Below are positions 17,656 to 27,069 of a stretch of DNA of 64,000 nucleotides, one piece after another. Position 1 is the first letter of the stretch; the number at the start of each line of letters is the position of its first letter. The stretch is taken from positions 186,001 to 250,000 of the forward strand of contig NZ_CM001023.1 of NCBI RefSeq assembly GCF_000166275.1, read 5' to 3'. The notes below the pieces were generated by a model. The model was not told where the DNA came from and searched no databases. It saw nothing but the letters and a program-made list of their open reading frames with translations. Origin of the DNA: Algoriphagus machipongonensis (GTDB taxonomy: Bacteria > Bacteroidota > Bacteroidia > Cytophagales > Cyclobacteriaceae). A program made the translations under genes and the position numbers.

Positions 17656-17829
17656 ATGTTTGGATTAGGAATTATTGGCCTTGCTATTTATGCTTATACC
17701 ATCTATGATGTTGTCATAAGCAACTTTCACAATTCTAGTGATCGACTAATCTGGTTACTGATTGTAATTCTTGTACCCTTCGTAGGCACCATCTTATGGT
17801 TTTTGATCGGAAGATCGAAAAGAATTTAA
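17656..17829 (+). CDS. PLDc_N-type small membrane protein (third of three, 57 aa)
   Basis: A 57-residue frame starting at the ATG ten bases after the second copy. It encodes helix (GLGIIGLAIYAYTIYDVV), a linker with SSDRLIW, then helix LIVILVPFVGTILWFLIG and a basic end. It fits the same W-hydrophobic-P-hydrophobic-GxxxW/Y-hydrophobic pattern as the two upstream copies, so I regard it as a real, co-translated gene. Confidence 0.65.
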   Translation: MFGLGIIGLAIYAYTIYDVVISNFHNSSDRLIWLLIVILVPFVGTILWFLIGRSKRI

Positions 17830-17848
17830 GCAGCCAGTTTTCTAAAGC

Positions 17849-18739
17849 CTAATTGTGGAAAATATCCTTCAAGGCAGGGATTAAAATTGGGTGCTCATAT
17901 TCGAAGCTTGCTTTTTGTATTTTCTGGGATGAAACCCGATTTCCCCCTGTAACCATGGCGGACATCTCTCCCAATACCAAATTCAAAATAAATTCAGGAA
18001 CACCGATACCAATAAATGGCTTTCCTTTGGCTCTAGCTGCTTCTTGAGTGAGTCGATAGTTGGTAGCTGGATTTGGAGAGACGGCATTAAAAATCCCCTG
18101 AAGAGTGGTTTTCTCCAATGCAAAAACAAACATTCTAGCCAAATCCTCTATATGAATCCAGCTCATCCACTGATCTCCTTTTCCTAAAGGAGCAGCCACC
18201 GGAGGTTTAAGCATTTCACCCAGTGCACCACCCTTTTCATCTAAAACAATCCCTATCCTAAGGATCACAGTACGTAAGTGGAGTCCTTCAATTTTTTTCA
18301 CCTCAGCCTCCCAATCTCTCACCACTTTGGCCAGAAAATCCACTCCGTTTGGAGCACTCTCTTCCAATAGTACTGGGCCGGTTTGAAAACCATAATATCC
18401 TATTGCAGAAGCTGAGACAAATGTATCTGGCTTTTTCTCAGCCTTTTCTATGGCATCAAAAAGTAATTGAGTAGAATGAGTTCTAGATTCAAGGATGACC
18501 TTTTTCCTCTCATCAGACCACCTCTTATCTGCCACACCTGCCCCAGCAAGGTGGATGATGGCATCCGCCCATTCCATTGCTTCTGGATCAATGGTTTTTT
18601 TCTCCACATCCCACAAAAAAGATTTTTGTGATTGGGTACTTCTGCTGAGCCAAGCCACAGATTTCCCCTGTGCCTCCAAAAGGGCAGTGATCCTTTGGCC
18701 AATTAGGCCTGATCCTCCAGTAATTAGGACATGTTGCAT
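17849..18739 (-). CDS. TIGR01777 family NAD(P)-binding epimerase-like protein
   Basis: 296 residues of the extended SDR class. N-terminal GGSGLIG (8-14) binds NAD(P); the family hallmark is DAIIHLAGAGVADKRW, then SASAIGYYG with the Tyr-type active site, and MSWIHIEDL further on. The C-terminal DUF1731-like segment (VPEFILNLVLGEMSAMVTGG) confirms the TIGR01777 (YfcH-like) group. Substrate unknown. It is divergent from the CLC gene. Confidence 0.9.
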   Translation of the reverse strand: MQHVLITGGSGLIGQRITALLEAQGKSVAWLSRSTQSQKSFLWDVEKKTIDPEAMEWADAIIHLAGAGVADKRWSDERKKVILESRTHSTQLLFDAIEKAEKKPDTFVSASAIGYYGFQTGPVLLEESAPNGVDFLAKVVRDWEAEVKKIEGLHLRTVILRIGIVLDEKGGALGEMLKPPVAAPLGKGDQWMSWIHIEDLARMFVFALEKTTLQGIFNAVSPNPATNYRLTQEAARAKGKPFIGIGVPEFILNLVLGEMSAMVTGGNRVSSQKIQKASFEYEHPILIPALKDIFHN

Positions 18740-18867
18740 AGGGTGATTTTATTGAAGTTAACCCTAAAATCGGGAATTTGTTAATTTGAAAACTAGACTT
18801 TCATCTACCTTCACTTATACTCTTTCATTTTCTATGCCTAATTTGGGCGAAACTTATTTCAAAAAAA

Positions 18868-20124
18868 TTGAACTTCACATCACTGGTCGCTTATTTATTT
18901 CGTTGGACAGGGTTTGGTTTGTTGATTGGTCTTCTTGCAGGAACCGCTTCTGCTTTTTTCCTTTTTGCTCTGGAATGGGCTACCCAAACCAGAGAAAGTC
19001 ACCTCTGGTTAATCGCCTTATTACCTATTGGTGGTTTTTTGATTGGCTGGACTTATTATAAGTATGCAGAATCATCAGTCAAAGGAAATAACTTATTACT
19101 TGAAGAACTCTATCAATCCAAAAGTCCAATTCCTCTGAGGATGACTCCCTTGGTTTTATTTGGCACGATTGGAACCCATCTTTTTGGTGGTTCTGCTGGT
19201 CGAGAGGGCACTGCAGTGCAAATGGGGGGCTCTTTGGCCGATCAACTCACCAAATGGTTTAAACTGAGTCATGAGGAAAGAAGACTCGTAATCATCGCTG
19301 GAGTTGCCGCAGGATTCGCCTCTGTCTTTGGTACACCCCTGGCAGGAGCCATCTTCGCTTTGGAGTGGATGCTATCAAGAAAATTTCGCTGGAGGTCTCT
19401 TTACCCTGCCTTTTTTACAGGCTACATCGCTCATCTTGTTTGTGCTAATCTCTGGGGGATTGGACATACACATTATAGCATTCCTGAAGTGCCCGGGTTT
19501 ACTTTAATAAATTTTCTTTGGATCATACCGGCAGGAATTGCTTTTGGATTTTCGGGAAGATTATTTGCCCAAACAACGCATTTTTTTACTCATCAATTTT
19601 CAAAATGGGTCAGCTATCCTCCTCTTAGACCGGTCATTGGTGGACTGGTGATCGCAATAATTGTATGGTTTTCGGACAGCACCACCTACATAGGTTTAGG
19701 TGTACCAAGAATCGTAGAAGCCTTTGAGCAGCCATTACCATGGTACGACTGGCTAGTCAAAACCGGAATGACAGGTTTTACTCTTGGTGCAGGTTTTAAA
19801 GGGGGAGAAGTCACACCCTTATTCTTTACGGGTGCTACATTGGGAAACGCCCTTTCCACTTGGATTCCTTTACCTTTGGCTTTGCTTGCAGGAATGGGAT
19901 TTGTAGGAGTGTTTTCTGGAGCTACCAATACTCCCATGGCTTGTACCGTTATGGGAATGGAGTTATTTGGATATGAATCGGGACTATACCTAGCGATAGC
20001 TTGTTTTATTGCTTATGTGTTTAGCGGAAAATCCAGTGTTTACGGCTCCCAGAATTTGGAACAAAAGATTCATATTTATCCTAAAAAGAGGTATTTTTCA
20101 CTTGATCGATGGTTTAAAAAGTAA
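18868..20124 (+). CDS. CLC-type antiporter with fluoride-specific (CLC-F) signature
   Basis: 418 residues, about 10-12 membrane helices. The helix N-terminal pore motifs read V-K-G-N-N-L-L-L-E-E, where chloride transporters have GSGIP, and G-R-E-G-T-A-V-Q-M-G, where they have GREGP. The gating Glu is kept. These two changes are the recognised marks of fluoride/proton antiporters (CLC-F/EriC-F), and there is no C-terminal CBS domain. It probably exports F- from the cytoplasm. No in-frame ATG precedes the core; the TTG at 18868 is the likely start, but this is uncertain. I see no fluoride riboswitch upstream. Confidence 0.85.
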   Translation: MNFTSLVAYLFRWTGFGLLIGLLAGTASAFFLFALEWATQTRESHLWLIALLPIGGFLIGWTYYKYAESSVKGNNLLLEELYQSKSPIPLRMTPLVLFGTIGTHLFGGSAGREGTAVQMGGSLADQLTKWFKLSHEERRLVIIAGVAAGFASVFGTPLAGAIFALEWMLSRKFRWRSLYPAFFTGYIAHLVCANLWGIGHTHYSIPEVPGFTLINFLWIIPAGIAFGFSGRLFAQTTHFFTHQFSKWVSYPPLRPVIGGLVIAIIVWFSDSTTYIGLGVPRIVEAFEQPLPWYDWLVKTGMTGFTLGAGFKGGEVTPLFFTGATLGNALSTWIPLPLALLAGMGFVGVFSGATNTPMACTVMGMELFGYESGLYLAIACFIAYVFSGKSSVYGSQNLEQKIHIYPKKRYFSLDRWFKK

Positions 20125-20166
20125 GACTCTCGATCACTTTCTACTTATCAAGGAGTTCATTATTCT

Positions 20167-21981
20167 ATGAAACCAAAATTTAAATTTTTTTCCAATCCAG
20201 ATCGAAATCTATACTTTTTAAGGAAACTTGAAACCGTTCTGGAAAAAGTAGTTAGGTATAGTAGTTTCATCACTTTTGGGCTATTATTATACCATTTAGG
20301 ATATGATCCTAACCCAACCATTTACGCCATTTCTTCCTTTTTTTTCACGATATGCCTTTTCTTAATTGGCTTTGGCTATATCCTGAAAATTCTATTAAAA
20401 GAACCTTCCATTTTTGTAGGAAGAGTTTTGGCAGAAATTTTTCTTTCACTGGTACTAATCGGCTTTTCTCTATTGAGATGGAATGCCTTCGGCCTGGAGT
20501 TTTCTGAAGGAATTCTAAATTATTCTAGGCATTATTTCCTGGTCAACATCCTGGTAGTCATTCTATTTTTCATAGAAATCAGTAAATACAGCCTCCACAT
20601 CAACCGGCTCAAGGCGAGCCCTACTTTAGTCTTTATTTCAAGCTTTCTACTCTTGATTTTTGTTGGGGCCATTTTGTTGAGCCTGCCCCACGCCACTACG
20701 AATGGAATTAGTTTTATAGATGCGCTTTTTACATCCACCTCTGCGGTATGTGTGACGGGTTTGATCGTCATGGACACAGCAAAGGATTTTACCTTCTTCG
20801 GACAGACGACCATTATGATTCTTTTCCAAATTGGAGGTTTGGGAATGATGACTTTCACTTCCTTTTTTGGCTTCTTTTTTAAAGGAAATTATTCCATCGA
20901 AAATCAACTTTTCATCCGTGATTATATCAATGAAAACAATGTCGGAGAGATATATTCCACCCTTCTAAAAATCATCTTCTTTACTGTGATCACAGAGGTG
21001 GCAGCTGCATTTTTAATATATCACTTTACGGATGATGCCTTATTTGCCAACAAAGGTGATCAGCTCTTTTTTGCGGCCTTTACGGCCATTTCTGCTTTCT
21101 GTAATGCTGGATTCTCCAATTTGAGCAATGGTTTATATGAGTCTGGTTTTCGAGAAGCATACAACATGCATTTGGTATTGGCAATGGCTATTATTCTTGG
21201 GGGTATTGGTTTTCCTGTATTTATAAACTATTACAATTACCTAAAGCATGTTGTAGTCGGAGGAACCAAAAAAATATTGGGAATAGAGTCTTACAAGCAC
21301 GTTCCTCGAATAACAAATATCAGTACTAAGCTCTCTCTCTATACCACTGGGATTTTGCTGGTGTTCGGCTTTTTTACCTATGCGATTTTCGAGAGCAATC
21401 ATACGCTGGAAGGACTGAGCCCTTATGGAAAATTTGTGACGACCATATTTGGTGCTGTCACGCCAAGAACTGCGGGTTTTAATACGGTGGATATGACCAT
21501 GTTGTCCGTCCCAACCATCTTAATTTATCTGATTTTAATGTGGATTGGTGCCTCCCCGGGATCTACGGGAGGGGGCTTAAAAACCAGCACGTTTGCAGTT
21601 GCCATTTTGAATACTTTAAGCATTGCCACAGGAAAAAAAAGAGTGGAGATTTTTAGAAGACAAATCTCCAATGAAACGCTGCAAAAAGCTTTTGCGGTGA
21701 TTGCTTTATCCTTCTTGTTCATTGGCCTGGGCATATTCCTTGTCATGTTATTCAACCCAGAACTTGCCCTTATTGATGTTGCTTTCGAAGTCTTCAGTGC
21801 ATTTTCCACCGTGGGTTTAAGCTTAGGGATCACCTCCCAACTAGGTGCAGCGAGTAAAGTGGTAATTATGATCTGCATGTTTATGGGGAGGGTGGGTACA
21901 CTTACCATATTGATTGCTATCGTGAGAAAAGCAGGGCAACAGAGATATAAGTATCCAGAAGAAAGTGTCTTTATTACGTAA
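20167..21981 (+). CDS. trkH: TrkH/KtrB-type potassium uptake channel subunit
   Basis: 604 residues. After about 130 residues of extra N-terminal helices come the four M1-P-M2 repeats of the SKT family, each with its filter turn: STSAVCVTGL, SAFCNAGFSNL, TPRTAGFNT and FSTVGLSLG. The glycine of each filter is present. It forms a K+ channel in the inner membrane, gated by the soluble TrkA/KtrA ring encoded 14 bases downstream. The extended N-terminus is as often seen in Bacteroidota. Confidence 0.93.
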   Translation: MKPKFKFFSNPDRNLYFLRKLETVLEKVVRYSSFITFGLLLYHLGYDPNPTIYAISSFFFTICLFLIGFGYILKILLKEPSIFVGRVLAEIFLSLVLIGFSLLRWNAFGLEFSEGILNYSRHYFLVNILVVILFFIEISKYSLHINRLKASPTLVFISSFLLLIFVGAILLSLPHATTNGISFIDALFTSTSAVCVTGLIVMDTAKDFTFFGQTTIMILFQIGGLGMMTFTSFFGFFFKGNYSIENQLFIRDYINENNVGEIYSTLLKIIFFTVITEVAAAFLIYHFTDDALFANKGDQLFFAAFTAISAFCNAGFSNLSNGLYESGFREAYNMHLVLAMAIILGGIGFPVFINYYNYLKHVVVGGTKKILGIESYKHVPRITNISTKLSLYTTGILLVFGFFTYAIFESNHTLEGLSPYGKFVTTIFGAVTPRTAGFNTVDMTMLSVPTILIYLILMWIGASPGSTGGGLKTSTFAVAILNTLSIATGKKRVEIFRRQISNETLQKAFAVIALSFLFIGLGIFLVMLFNPELALIDVAFEVFSAFSTVGLSLGITSQLGAASKVVIMICMFMGRVGTLTILIAIVRKAGQQRYKYPEESVFIT

Positions 21982-21995
21982 AAATTGAAGGAGTT

Positions 21996-22685
21996 ATGAA
22001 ATACATCATTGTTGGAATGGGAAATTTCGGTGGATACCTCGCCATGAGGTTAACTGACCTTGGGCATGAGGTAATCGGAGTGGATAACATTGAAAATCGA
22101 ATTGATTTGGTGAAGGACAAAATCACCTATTCCGTTACCATGAATGCAACAGATTCACATGCGGTAAAAAATCTACCCTTAAAAGATTGTGATTGTGTGA
22201 TTATTGCGATCGGCGAAGACGTGGGAGCATCAATCATGTCGACCGCTATTTTTAAGCAGCTGAATGTAAAAAGGATCATTGCTCGTGCCATTAATGATCT
22301 ACATGAAACCGTGATCAGAAGTATTGGAGTGGATGAAATCATCCATCCGGAGGAAGAAACAGCAGATAGGCTTTCGAAGCGACTTCAGATGAAAGGAGTC
22401 ATGGATTCTCTGGAAATTTCAGATGAATACAATATTATCGAAGTAAAAGTCCCTAAAAGATATGTGGGAATGAAAGTCTCTGAGGCAGATATCCGAAAGG
22501 AGTTTTTTCTCAATATCTTGACAGTCATCAAAATGGAAGAAAAAACCAATTTATTGGGAATAAAGACTTTGGAAAGACGTGTGATTGGCGTGATTACCCC
22601 TGAATATCAATTAGATGAAGGAGATTTATTATTGCTCTTCGGAAAAATTAAAAACATTCAGGAATTCCTGAATTTGGATGATTAA
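21996..22685 (+). CDS. trkA: TrkA/KtrA-type regulatory subunit (RCK domain)
   Basis: 229 residues. N-terminal Rossmann nucleotide-binding part with GMGNFGGYLA (7-16) and the acidic end VIGVD at strand 2, followed by the C-terminal RCK_C domain (about 140-229). A single RCK unit, so it is KtrA-like, forming an octameric ring under TrkH. It starts 14 bases after trkH and ends convergently, overlapping the K+ channel gene by four bases. Confidence 0.92.
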   Translation: MKYIIVGMGNFGGYLAMRLTDLGHEVIGVDNIENRIDLVKDKITYSVTMNATDSHAVKNLPLKDCDCVIIAIGEDVGASIMSTAIFKQLNVKRIIARAINDLHETVIRSIGVDEIIHPEEETADRLSKRLQMKGVMDSLEISDEYNIIEVKVPKRYVGMKVSEADIRKEFFLNILTVIKMEEKTNLLGIKTLERRVIGVITPEYQLDEGDLLLLFGKIKNIQEFLNLDD

Positions 22686-23491
22686 CGCAATTTCACTCCA
22701 CAATTTCCACAGAAATTATCACTGGGGTTCACATTTTCTTTTCCACAATTTGAGCATGAAATCAAATGAGCTGCCTCATCCTTTTTTCTTTGCGAAGCCA
22801 TCTCAGAACTAACAATTCCTGTAGGAACAGCTATAATCGCATAGCCCATTAACATAATGATCGAGGAGACAAATTGACCCAGCGGAGTAGCAGGCGTAAT
22901 ATCTCCAAAACCTACCGTTGTGAGGGTAACTATGGCCCAATACATACCCACCGGGATGCTTGTAAATCCATGTTCAGGTCCTTCTATGATAAACATCAGC
23001 GTTCCCATGATCAATACGATCGTTACCACGAAGCCTATAAAAATCATGATTTTGTGAGTACTTGCCCGAAGAGAACGCTGAAGATACTCTGCCTCGGAAA
23101 TATACCTTCCCAATTTTAGAATTCTGATCACTCGCAAAAGCCTCAAAGCTCTTACCACGGCTAAAAGTTGGGAGTTGACTACGAAAAAACTTAGATAAGA
23201 TGGTAAAATGGCCAACAAATCTACGATGCCATAAAAGCTAAAAATATAGCCGCTTGGTTTTCTGGAAAGCCAAACTCTCAAGACATATTCCACTGTAAAA
23301 AGAGCCGTAAACAACCATTCTAAAACAATGAACAAGGTTCCATAAGTAGAACGTAAACTTGCAACGGAGTCCAAAATGGAAACCAGAATACTCCCAAAAA
23401 TCAAAAAGAGCAATACAATATCAAAAGTCTTTGATGCCCAGTCATCCGACTCAAAAACAATGTGTGCAAGACGCTTTTTGGTAATTTTCAT
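22682..23491 (-). CDS. Voltage-gated-type potassium channel with C-terminal zinc ribbon
   Basis: 269 residues with six membrane helices. S4 carries regularly spaced arginines (RALRLLRVIRILKLGR), and the pore has TLTTVGFGD, the K+ filter. After S6 there is a cytoplasmic tail that ends in a zinc ribbon, C-S-N-C then C-G-N-C, the 'zinc_ribbon_2' type common in bacterial ion_trans proteins. It is tail-to-tail with trkHA. The ribbon may be for assembly or regulation (inference). Confidence 0.9.
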   Translation of the reverse strand: MKITKKRLAHIVFESDDWASKTFDIVLLFLIFGSILVSILDSVASLRSTYGTLFIVLEWLFTALFTVEYVLRVWLSRKPSGYIFSFYGIVDLLAILPSYLSFFVVNSQLLAVVRALRLLRVIRILKLGRYISEAEYLQRSLRASTHKIMIFIGFVVTIVLIMGTLMFIIEGPEHGFTSIPVGMYWAIVTLTTVGFGDITPATPLGQFVSSIIMLMGYAIIAVPTGIVSSEMASQRKKDEAAHLISCSNCGKENVNPSDNFCGNCGVKLR

Positions 23492-23526
23492 CCTTGAATT
23501 TAGAAAAATAATTCTGCCAAGCCCAC

Positions 23527-25998
23527 TTAGTCCAAATAGTAAATCCTTTTTACTCGGGCACTGATGTTTGTTAATAATTCGTAGGGAATGGTTTCAATCC
23601 TATCTGCCAGTTCTTTTAAAGAAATCCCTTCCCCATAGATAATGGCCTCATTTCCAGCTTTGACATCCTCTATATCCGTCACATCAACCATACACATATC
23701 CATGCAGATATTTCCAATAATAGGGGCTTTCTTCCCTTGAATGATCACATACCCTTTGCCGTTAGAAAATCTTCGGTCATATCCATCTGCATAGCCCAAA
23801 GACAAAGTGGCGATCTTTCCTCCCTCCGGAAGACTTCCTTTCCGAGAGTAACCAACAGTCTCCCCGGGTTCAAGAGTTTTTATCTGTGAAATAGTAGTTT
23901 TCAAGGTACTGATGGACCTTAAAGAGCTCGCATGTTTTCCGGTCACTTCAACTCCATATAAACCAATCCCCAATCTTACCATATGCATTTGAAAATCTGG
24001 AAAAGCCACGATTCCTGCAGAATTGAGCGCATGAAATAAAGTTGAACTAGGAAGTAAATGTTCTAGCTTACCTTTCATTTTCTTGAATAATTTAAGCTGC
24101 CGCAAAGAATAATCCTTGTGAATTTCTTCATCTGCTCCAACCAAATGAGTGTATACGGAAGCGATGCGCAATCTCGTTTCAGCTTCAAGCAATAGGCCCA
24201 ATTCCTCTAAATGCTTCTCCTCAAATCCCAGACGGTGCATTCCTGTATCCATATCCAAATGAATGGAAAGTTTGGAGTCATGAGCTTGACAATAATTGGA
24301 TACCATTTTAAAAAAAGCAGGACTATACACCACTGGCTCCAATTCATATTGATGACAGAGATCAATGGATTCTTCCATAGGATTCAACACCATGATAGGA
24401 AGAGAAATACCATGTTTACGAAGCGTTACTCCCTCATCCGTAAATGCCACGGCTAAATAATCTGCCCCCATGGTTTGAATATGATTGGCAATTTCTACTG
24501 ATCCTCCACCATAGGCAAAAGCTTTCACCATTACCATTACCTTGGTCTCTGGCTTTAGCCGACTTTTATAAAAGTTATAATTATGGGTCAGGGCATTGAG
24601 GTTGATTTCCAATGTCGTCCCATGAATTCTTTGCTGAAGTTTATTCACCACTCTTTCGAAACCAAAAGGTCTAGCTCCAGTGATTAAAATGAGATCATTG
24701 GAAAATTCCTCTGGGTTCAGTTCATCCAAAAGTTTTTCCGTATCAGAATATCCGATAAACTGTTTTGGAAAAAAGCTCTCCAATTGAAATATATGCTGAC
24801 CCACTCCTATAATCTGGTCCAAATGATGACTTTTCACCATCTCCGCAACTTCTGAATATAACTGTGCAGCAGTCCCTTGTTGCAGTAAATCCGATAAAAT
24901 AAGGATTTTACGTTTTTTAGGTCGCTGTAAATTTAGAAAATCAAGTGCTACTTTTAATCCCGCCAAATCATTATTGTAGGTATCATCTATCAGCAGAGAA
25001 TCATTGACCCCTGGCTTCAGCGTCAATCTCATATCCACTGGTTTGAGATGATTTAAGCCTTGCTGGATCAACTCAGGCTTAAGACCTAATGTCATTGCGC
25101 CAACCAACACATGAGTGATATTTTCCAAAGAGGCCGGATCTGAAAATGGTACATGAAATGTCATAGTACTCAGATCTGACTTGATGAAGATAATTTTAGC
25201 TCCTACATCCTGAATTTTTATACTTCTCGTGTAGTCCGCTCCTGCCTTGTCAGACCAAGCGATCAATTTATCTGCCGAAAATTCCTGCTCAATGATACTT
25301 GCAGGAAGCTCTTGATCTTTGCAATAGACCAAAAAATCAGAGCCTTTAAATAGGCTTAGCTTTTCTAATATTTTACTTTCCTGACTGCTGAACCCTTCCT
25401 TATGGGCTGAACCTATATTAGTAAAGATCCCTAGGTTAGGTTGTATAATTCTTTCCAGGGCGGCCATTTCCCCTGTTTTTGATATCCCAGCTTCCAAAAT
25501 GGCTACTTGATGCCCTGCATCAATCCCAAAAACTGATAAAGGTACTCCCACTTGGGAATTGTAGCTTTTCGGGCTTTTAGCTACCTGATACGCTTGACTT
25601 AGTACCTGACCCAGCCATTCTTTGACAATGGTTTTGCCATTGCTCCCTGTAATCGAAACAACAGGCTTTTCAAAATAACTTCTTTGGTACCGTGCTATTT
25701 CCTGAAGGGCCTTTCGAGTATCGTCTACCAAGACAAAATTGGCTTTAGCCAACAATTCTCTCTTCAATGAATTACCCTTGTGGACAATGAAATTGCGCAC
25801 TCCCAGATCTATCAGTGCAGGAATAAAGTCTTGTCCTTTTGCTTTGGCACCTACCAGGGAAATGAAAAGTGTTTTTTCAGGATTGCTAACCTGCCGGGAG
25901 TCAATAGCTATTTGTGAAATCTTTTGGATGTGATCATTTTGTATCAACTCTCCACGAGTGATTTCTGCAATCTGATCTATGCTTAAAGCGCGTAGCAT
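23527..25998 (-). CDS. murF: Bifunctional MurF-alanine racemase (MurF-Alr fusion)
   Basis: 823 residues from the ATG at 25998 (MLRALSIDQ); the frame goes on upstream but without support. Residues about 1-450 are MurF: P-loop VSITGSNGKTIVKEWL, central ligase domain and C-terminal domain. Residues about 455-823 are fold-type III PLP alanine racemase: PLP lysine in MVKAFAYGGG, and the C-terminal YSRKGSLPEGG and GNICMDMCMVDVTD motifs. MurF adds D-Ala-D-Ala to UDP-MurNAc-tripeptide and Alr supplies D-Ala, so the fusion couples them. The fusion is characteristic of Bacteroidota. Confidence 0.93.
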   Translation of the reverse strand: MLRALSIDQIAEITRGELIQNDHIQKISQIAIDSRQVSNPEKTLFISLVGAKAKGQDFIPALIDLGVRNFIVHKGNSLKRELLAKANFVLVDDTRKALQEIARYQRSYFEKPVVSITGSNGKTIVKEWLGQVLSQAYQVAKSPKSYNSQVGVPLSVFGIDAGHQVAILEAGISKTGEMAALERIIQPNLGIFTNIGSAHKEGFSSQESKILEKLSLFKGSDFLVYCKDQELPASIIEQEFSADKLIAWSDKAGADYTRSIKIQDVGAKIIFIKSDLSTMTFHVPFSDPASLENITHVLVGAMTLGLKPELIQQGLNHLKPVDMRLTLKPGVNDSLLIDDTYNNDLAGLKVALDFLNLQRPKKRKILILSDLLQQGTAAQLYSEVAEMVKSHHLDQIIGVGQHIFQLESFFPKQFIGYSDTEKLLDELNPEEFSNDLILITGARPFGFERVVNKLQQRIHGTTLEINLNALTHNYNFYKSRLKPETKVMVMVKAFAYGGGSVEIANHIQTMGADYLAVAFTDEGVTLRKHGISLPIMVLNPMEESIDLCHQYELEPVVYSPAFFKMVSNYCQAHDSKLSIHLDMDTGMHRLGFEEKHLEELGLLLEAETRLRIASVYTHLVGADEEIHKDYSLRQLKLFKKMKGKLEHLLPSSTLFHALNSAGIVAFPDFQMHMVRLGIGLYGVEVTGKHASSLRSISTLKTTISQIKTLEPGETVGYSRKGSLPEGGKIATLSLGYADGYDRRFSNGKGYVIIQGKKAPIIGNICMDMCMVDVTDIEDVKAGNEAIIYGEGISLKELADRIETIPYELLTNISARVKRIYYLD

Positions 25999-25999
25999 T

Positions 26000-27067
26000 T
26001 TACTCTGTTTGTTCCTTATTCTTTTTATTAAAAAATACCTGCTTGATCCATCTAGGCAAGAATAATGCCCCAAGGATCAGGTATGGATAATAGGAGAGGA
26101 GTCTCCACAATATGCTGGTAACAAAAGTATATTTTGTGAGAAATTCGGTAAAAAACTGCGCAAAGAAGAATTCCGCCGTGCCACTGGATCCAGGGGTAGG
26201 AGATATCATCATTACAATCCACATGATCACCTGACGGGCAAATACAATCACATGATCATTCAAATTCAAGGGGACAAAAGCTGAAATCAATGCATTGAGC
26301 ATCAAATAACGCGAAGTCCAGATAAATATCGTTGCAAGAATTATCGGTCCCCAATAGTTTATTCTTTTTCCAGCCAACTCCTTTGAAGCCTCAATGATTT
26401 GATTACCATATTCGCTGGCATCATGCTTCCATTTGCTTAACCACTTAATGGAAAATACTTTGATAAGGACCCACTTAAACACCCTCGGTCTATAGAACAA
26501 TGCAGCGGCCATCACAAGACTATAGGTAGCATATAAGGCATAACTAATCCAGAAAATCGCCTCCATACTATTCTGAAGCTGCGTTTCCAGAACCTTACTT
26601 TCAGGGAATATATTGCCCTTGGCAAAGAACAAAATAATCGGAGCTCCGATCACAAAGAAAAGATTATCCAAAATCGCTGTTACCATCACATAAGCGATGG
26701 CTCTGCCCAATTTGATCCCTTCCTTATTTAAAATAAAGATGGCTACGGCTGTTCCTCCCACTACTGAAGGCGTCACTGCAGAGGCAAATTCCCATAAAAT
26801 GATCACATAAATGGCCCTAGTCCAACTGAGACTCCGATCTGTTACCTCTCGGATTCTGTAGACATAGCCTGCATCTCGAAATAGGATCACCAAAATGGCC
26901 AAAAATATCCAAGGCAAAGAAGCATCAAAAACTACATCCAGGGTATCCGCATTAATGGACGGATCAAAATAGAACATCCCAAACACGATCCCCAAGCCAA
27001 TGATGATTGGAAACCAAACTTTGTTTGGGTTAAGGGTTTGAAAGATTTTTTTGTTGTCCAACTTCAT
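26000..27067 (-). CDS. Lysylphosphatidylglycerol synthase-type flippase domain protein (UPF0104)
   Basis: 355 residues with eight or more membrane helices and the short conserved motifs of the UPF0104/LPG_synthase_TM family: E-F-A-S-A-V-T-P-S-V-V-G-G in the middle and P-T-P-G-S-S-G-T-A-E-F near the end. There is no aminoacyltransferase domain. Members move lipids or lipid-linked groups across the inner membrane; the substrate is not known. It starts three bases after scpA and its stop is next to the murF-alr start. Confidence 0.85.
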   Translation of the reverse strand: MKLDNKKIFQTLNPNKVWFPIIIGLGIVFGMFYFDPSINADTLDVVFDASLPWIFLAILVILFRDAGYVYRIREVTDRSLSWTRAIYVIILWEFASAVTPSVVGGTAVAIFILNKEGIKLGRAIAYVMVTAILDNLFFVIGAPIILFFAKGNIFPESKVLETQLQNSMEAIFWISYALYATYSLVMAAALFYRPRVFKWVLIKVFSIKWLSKWKHDASEYGNQIIEASKELAGKRINYWGPIILATIFIWTSRYLMLNALISAFVPLNLNDHVIVFARQVIMWIVMMISPTPGSSGTAEFFFAQFFTEFLTKYTFVTSILWRLLSYYPYLILGALFLPRWIKQVFFNKKNKEQTE

Positions 27068-27069
27068 AC

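Noticed and set aside
18740..18867. Fluoride riboswitch upstream of the CLC-F gene
   Set aside because: The region has no GGNGAUGG...CUGAUG-type core; the short GGGTGAT match is not enough.
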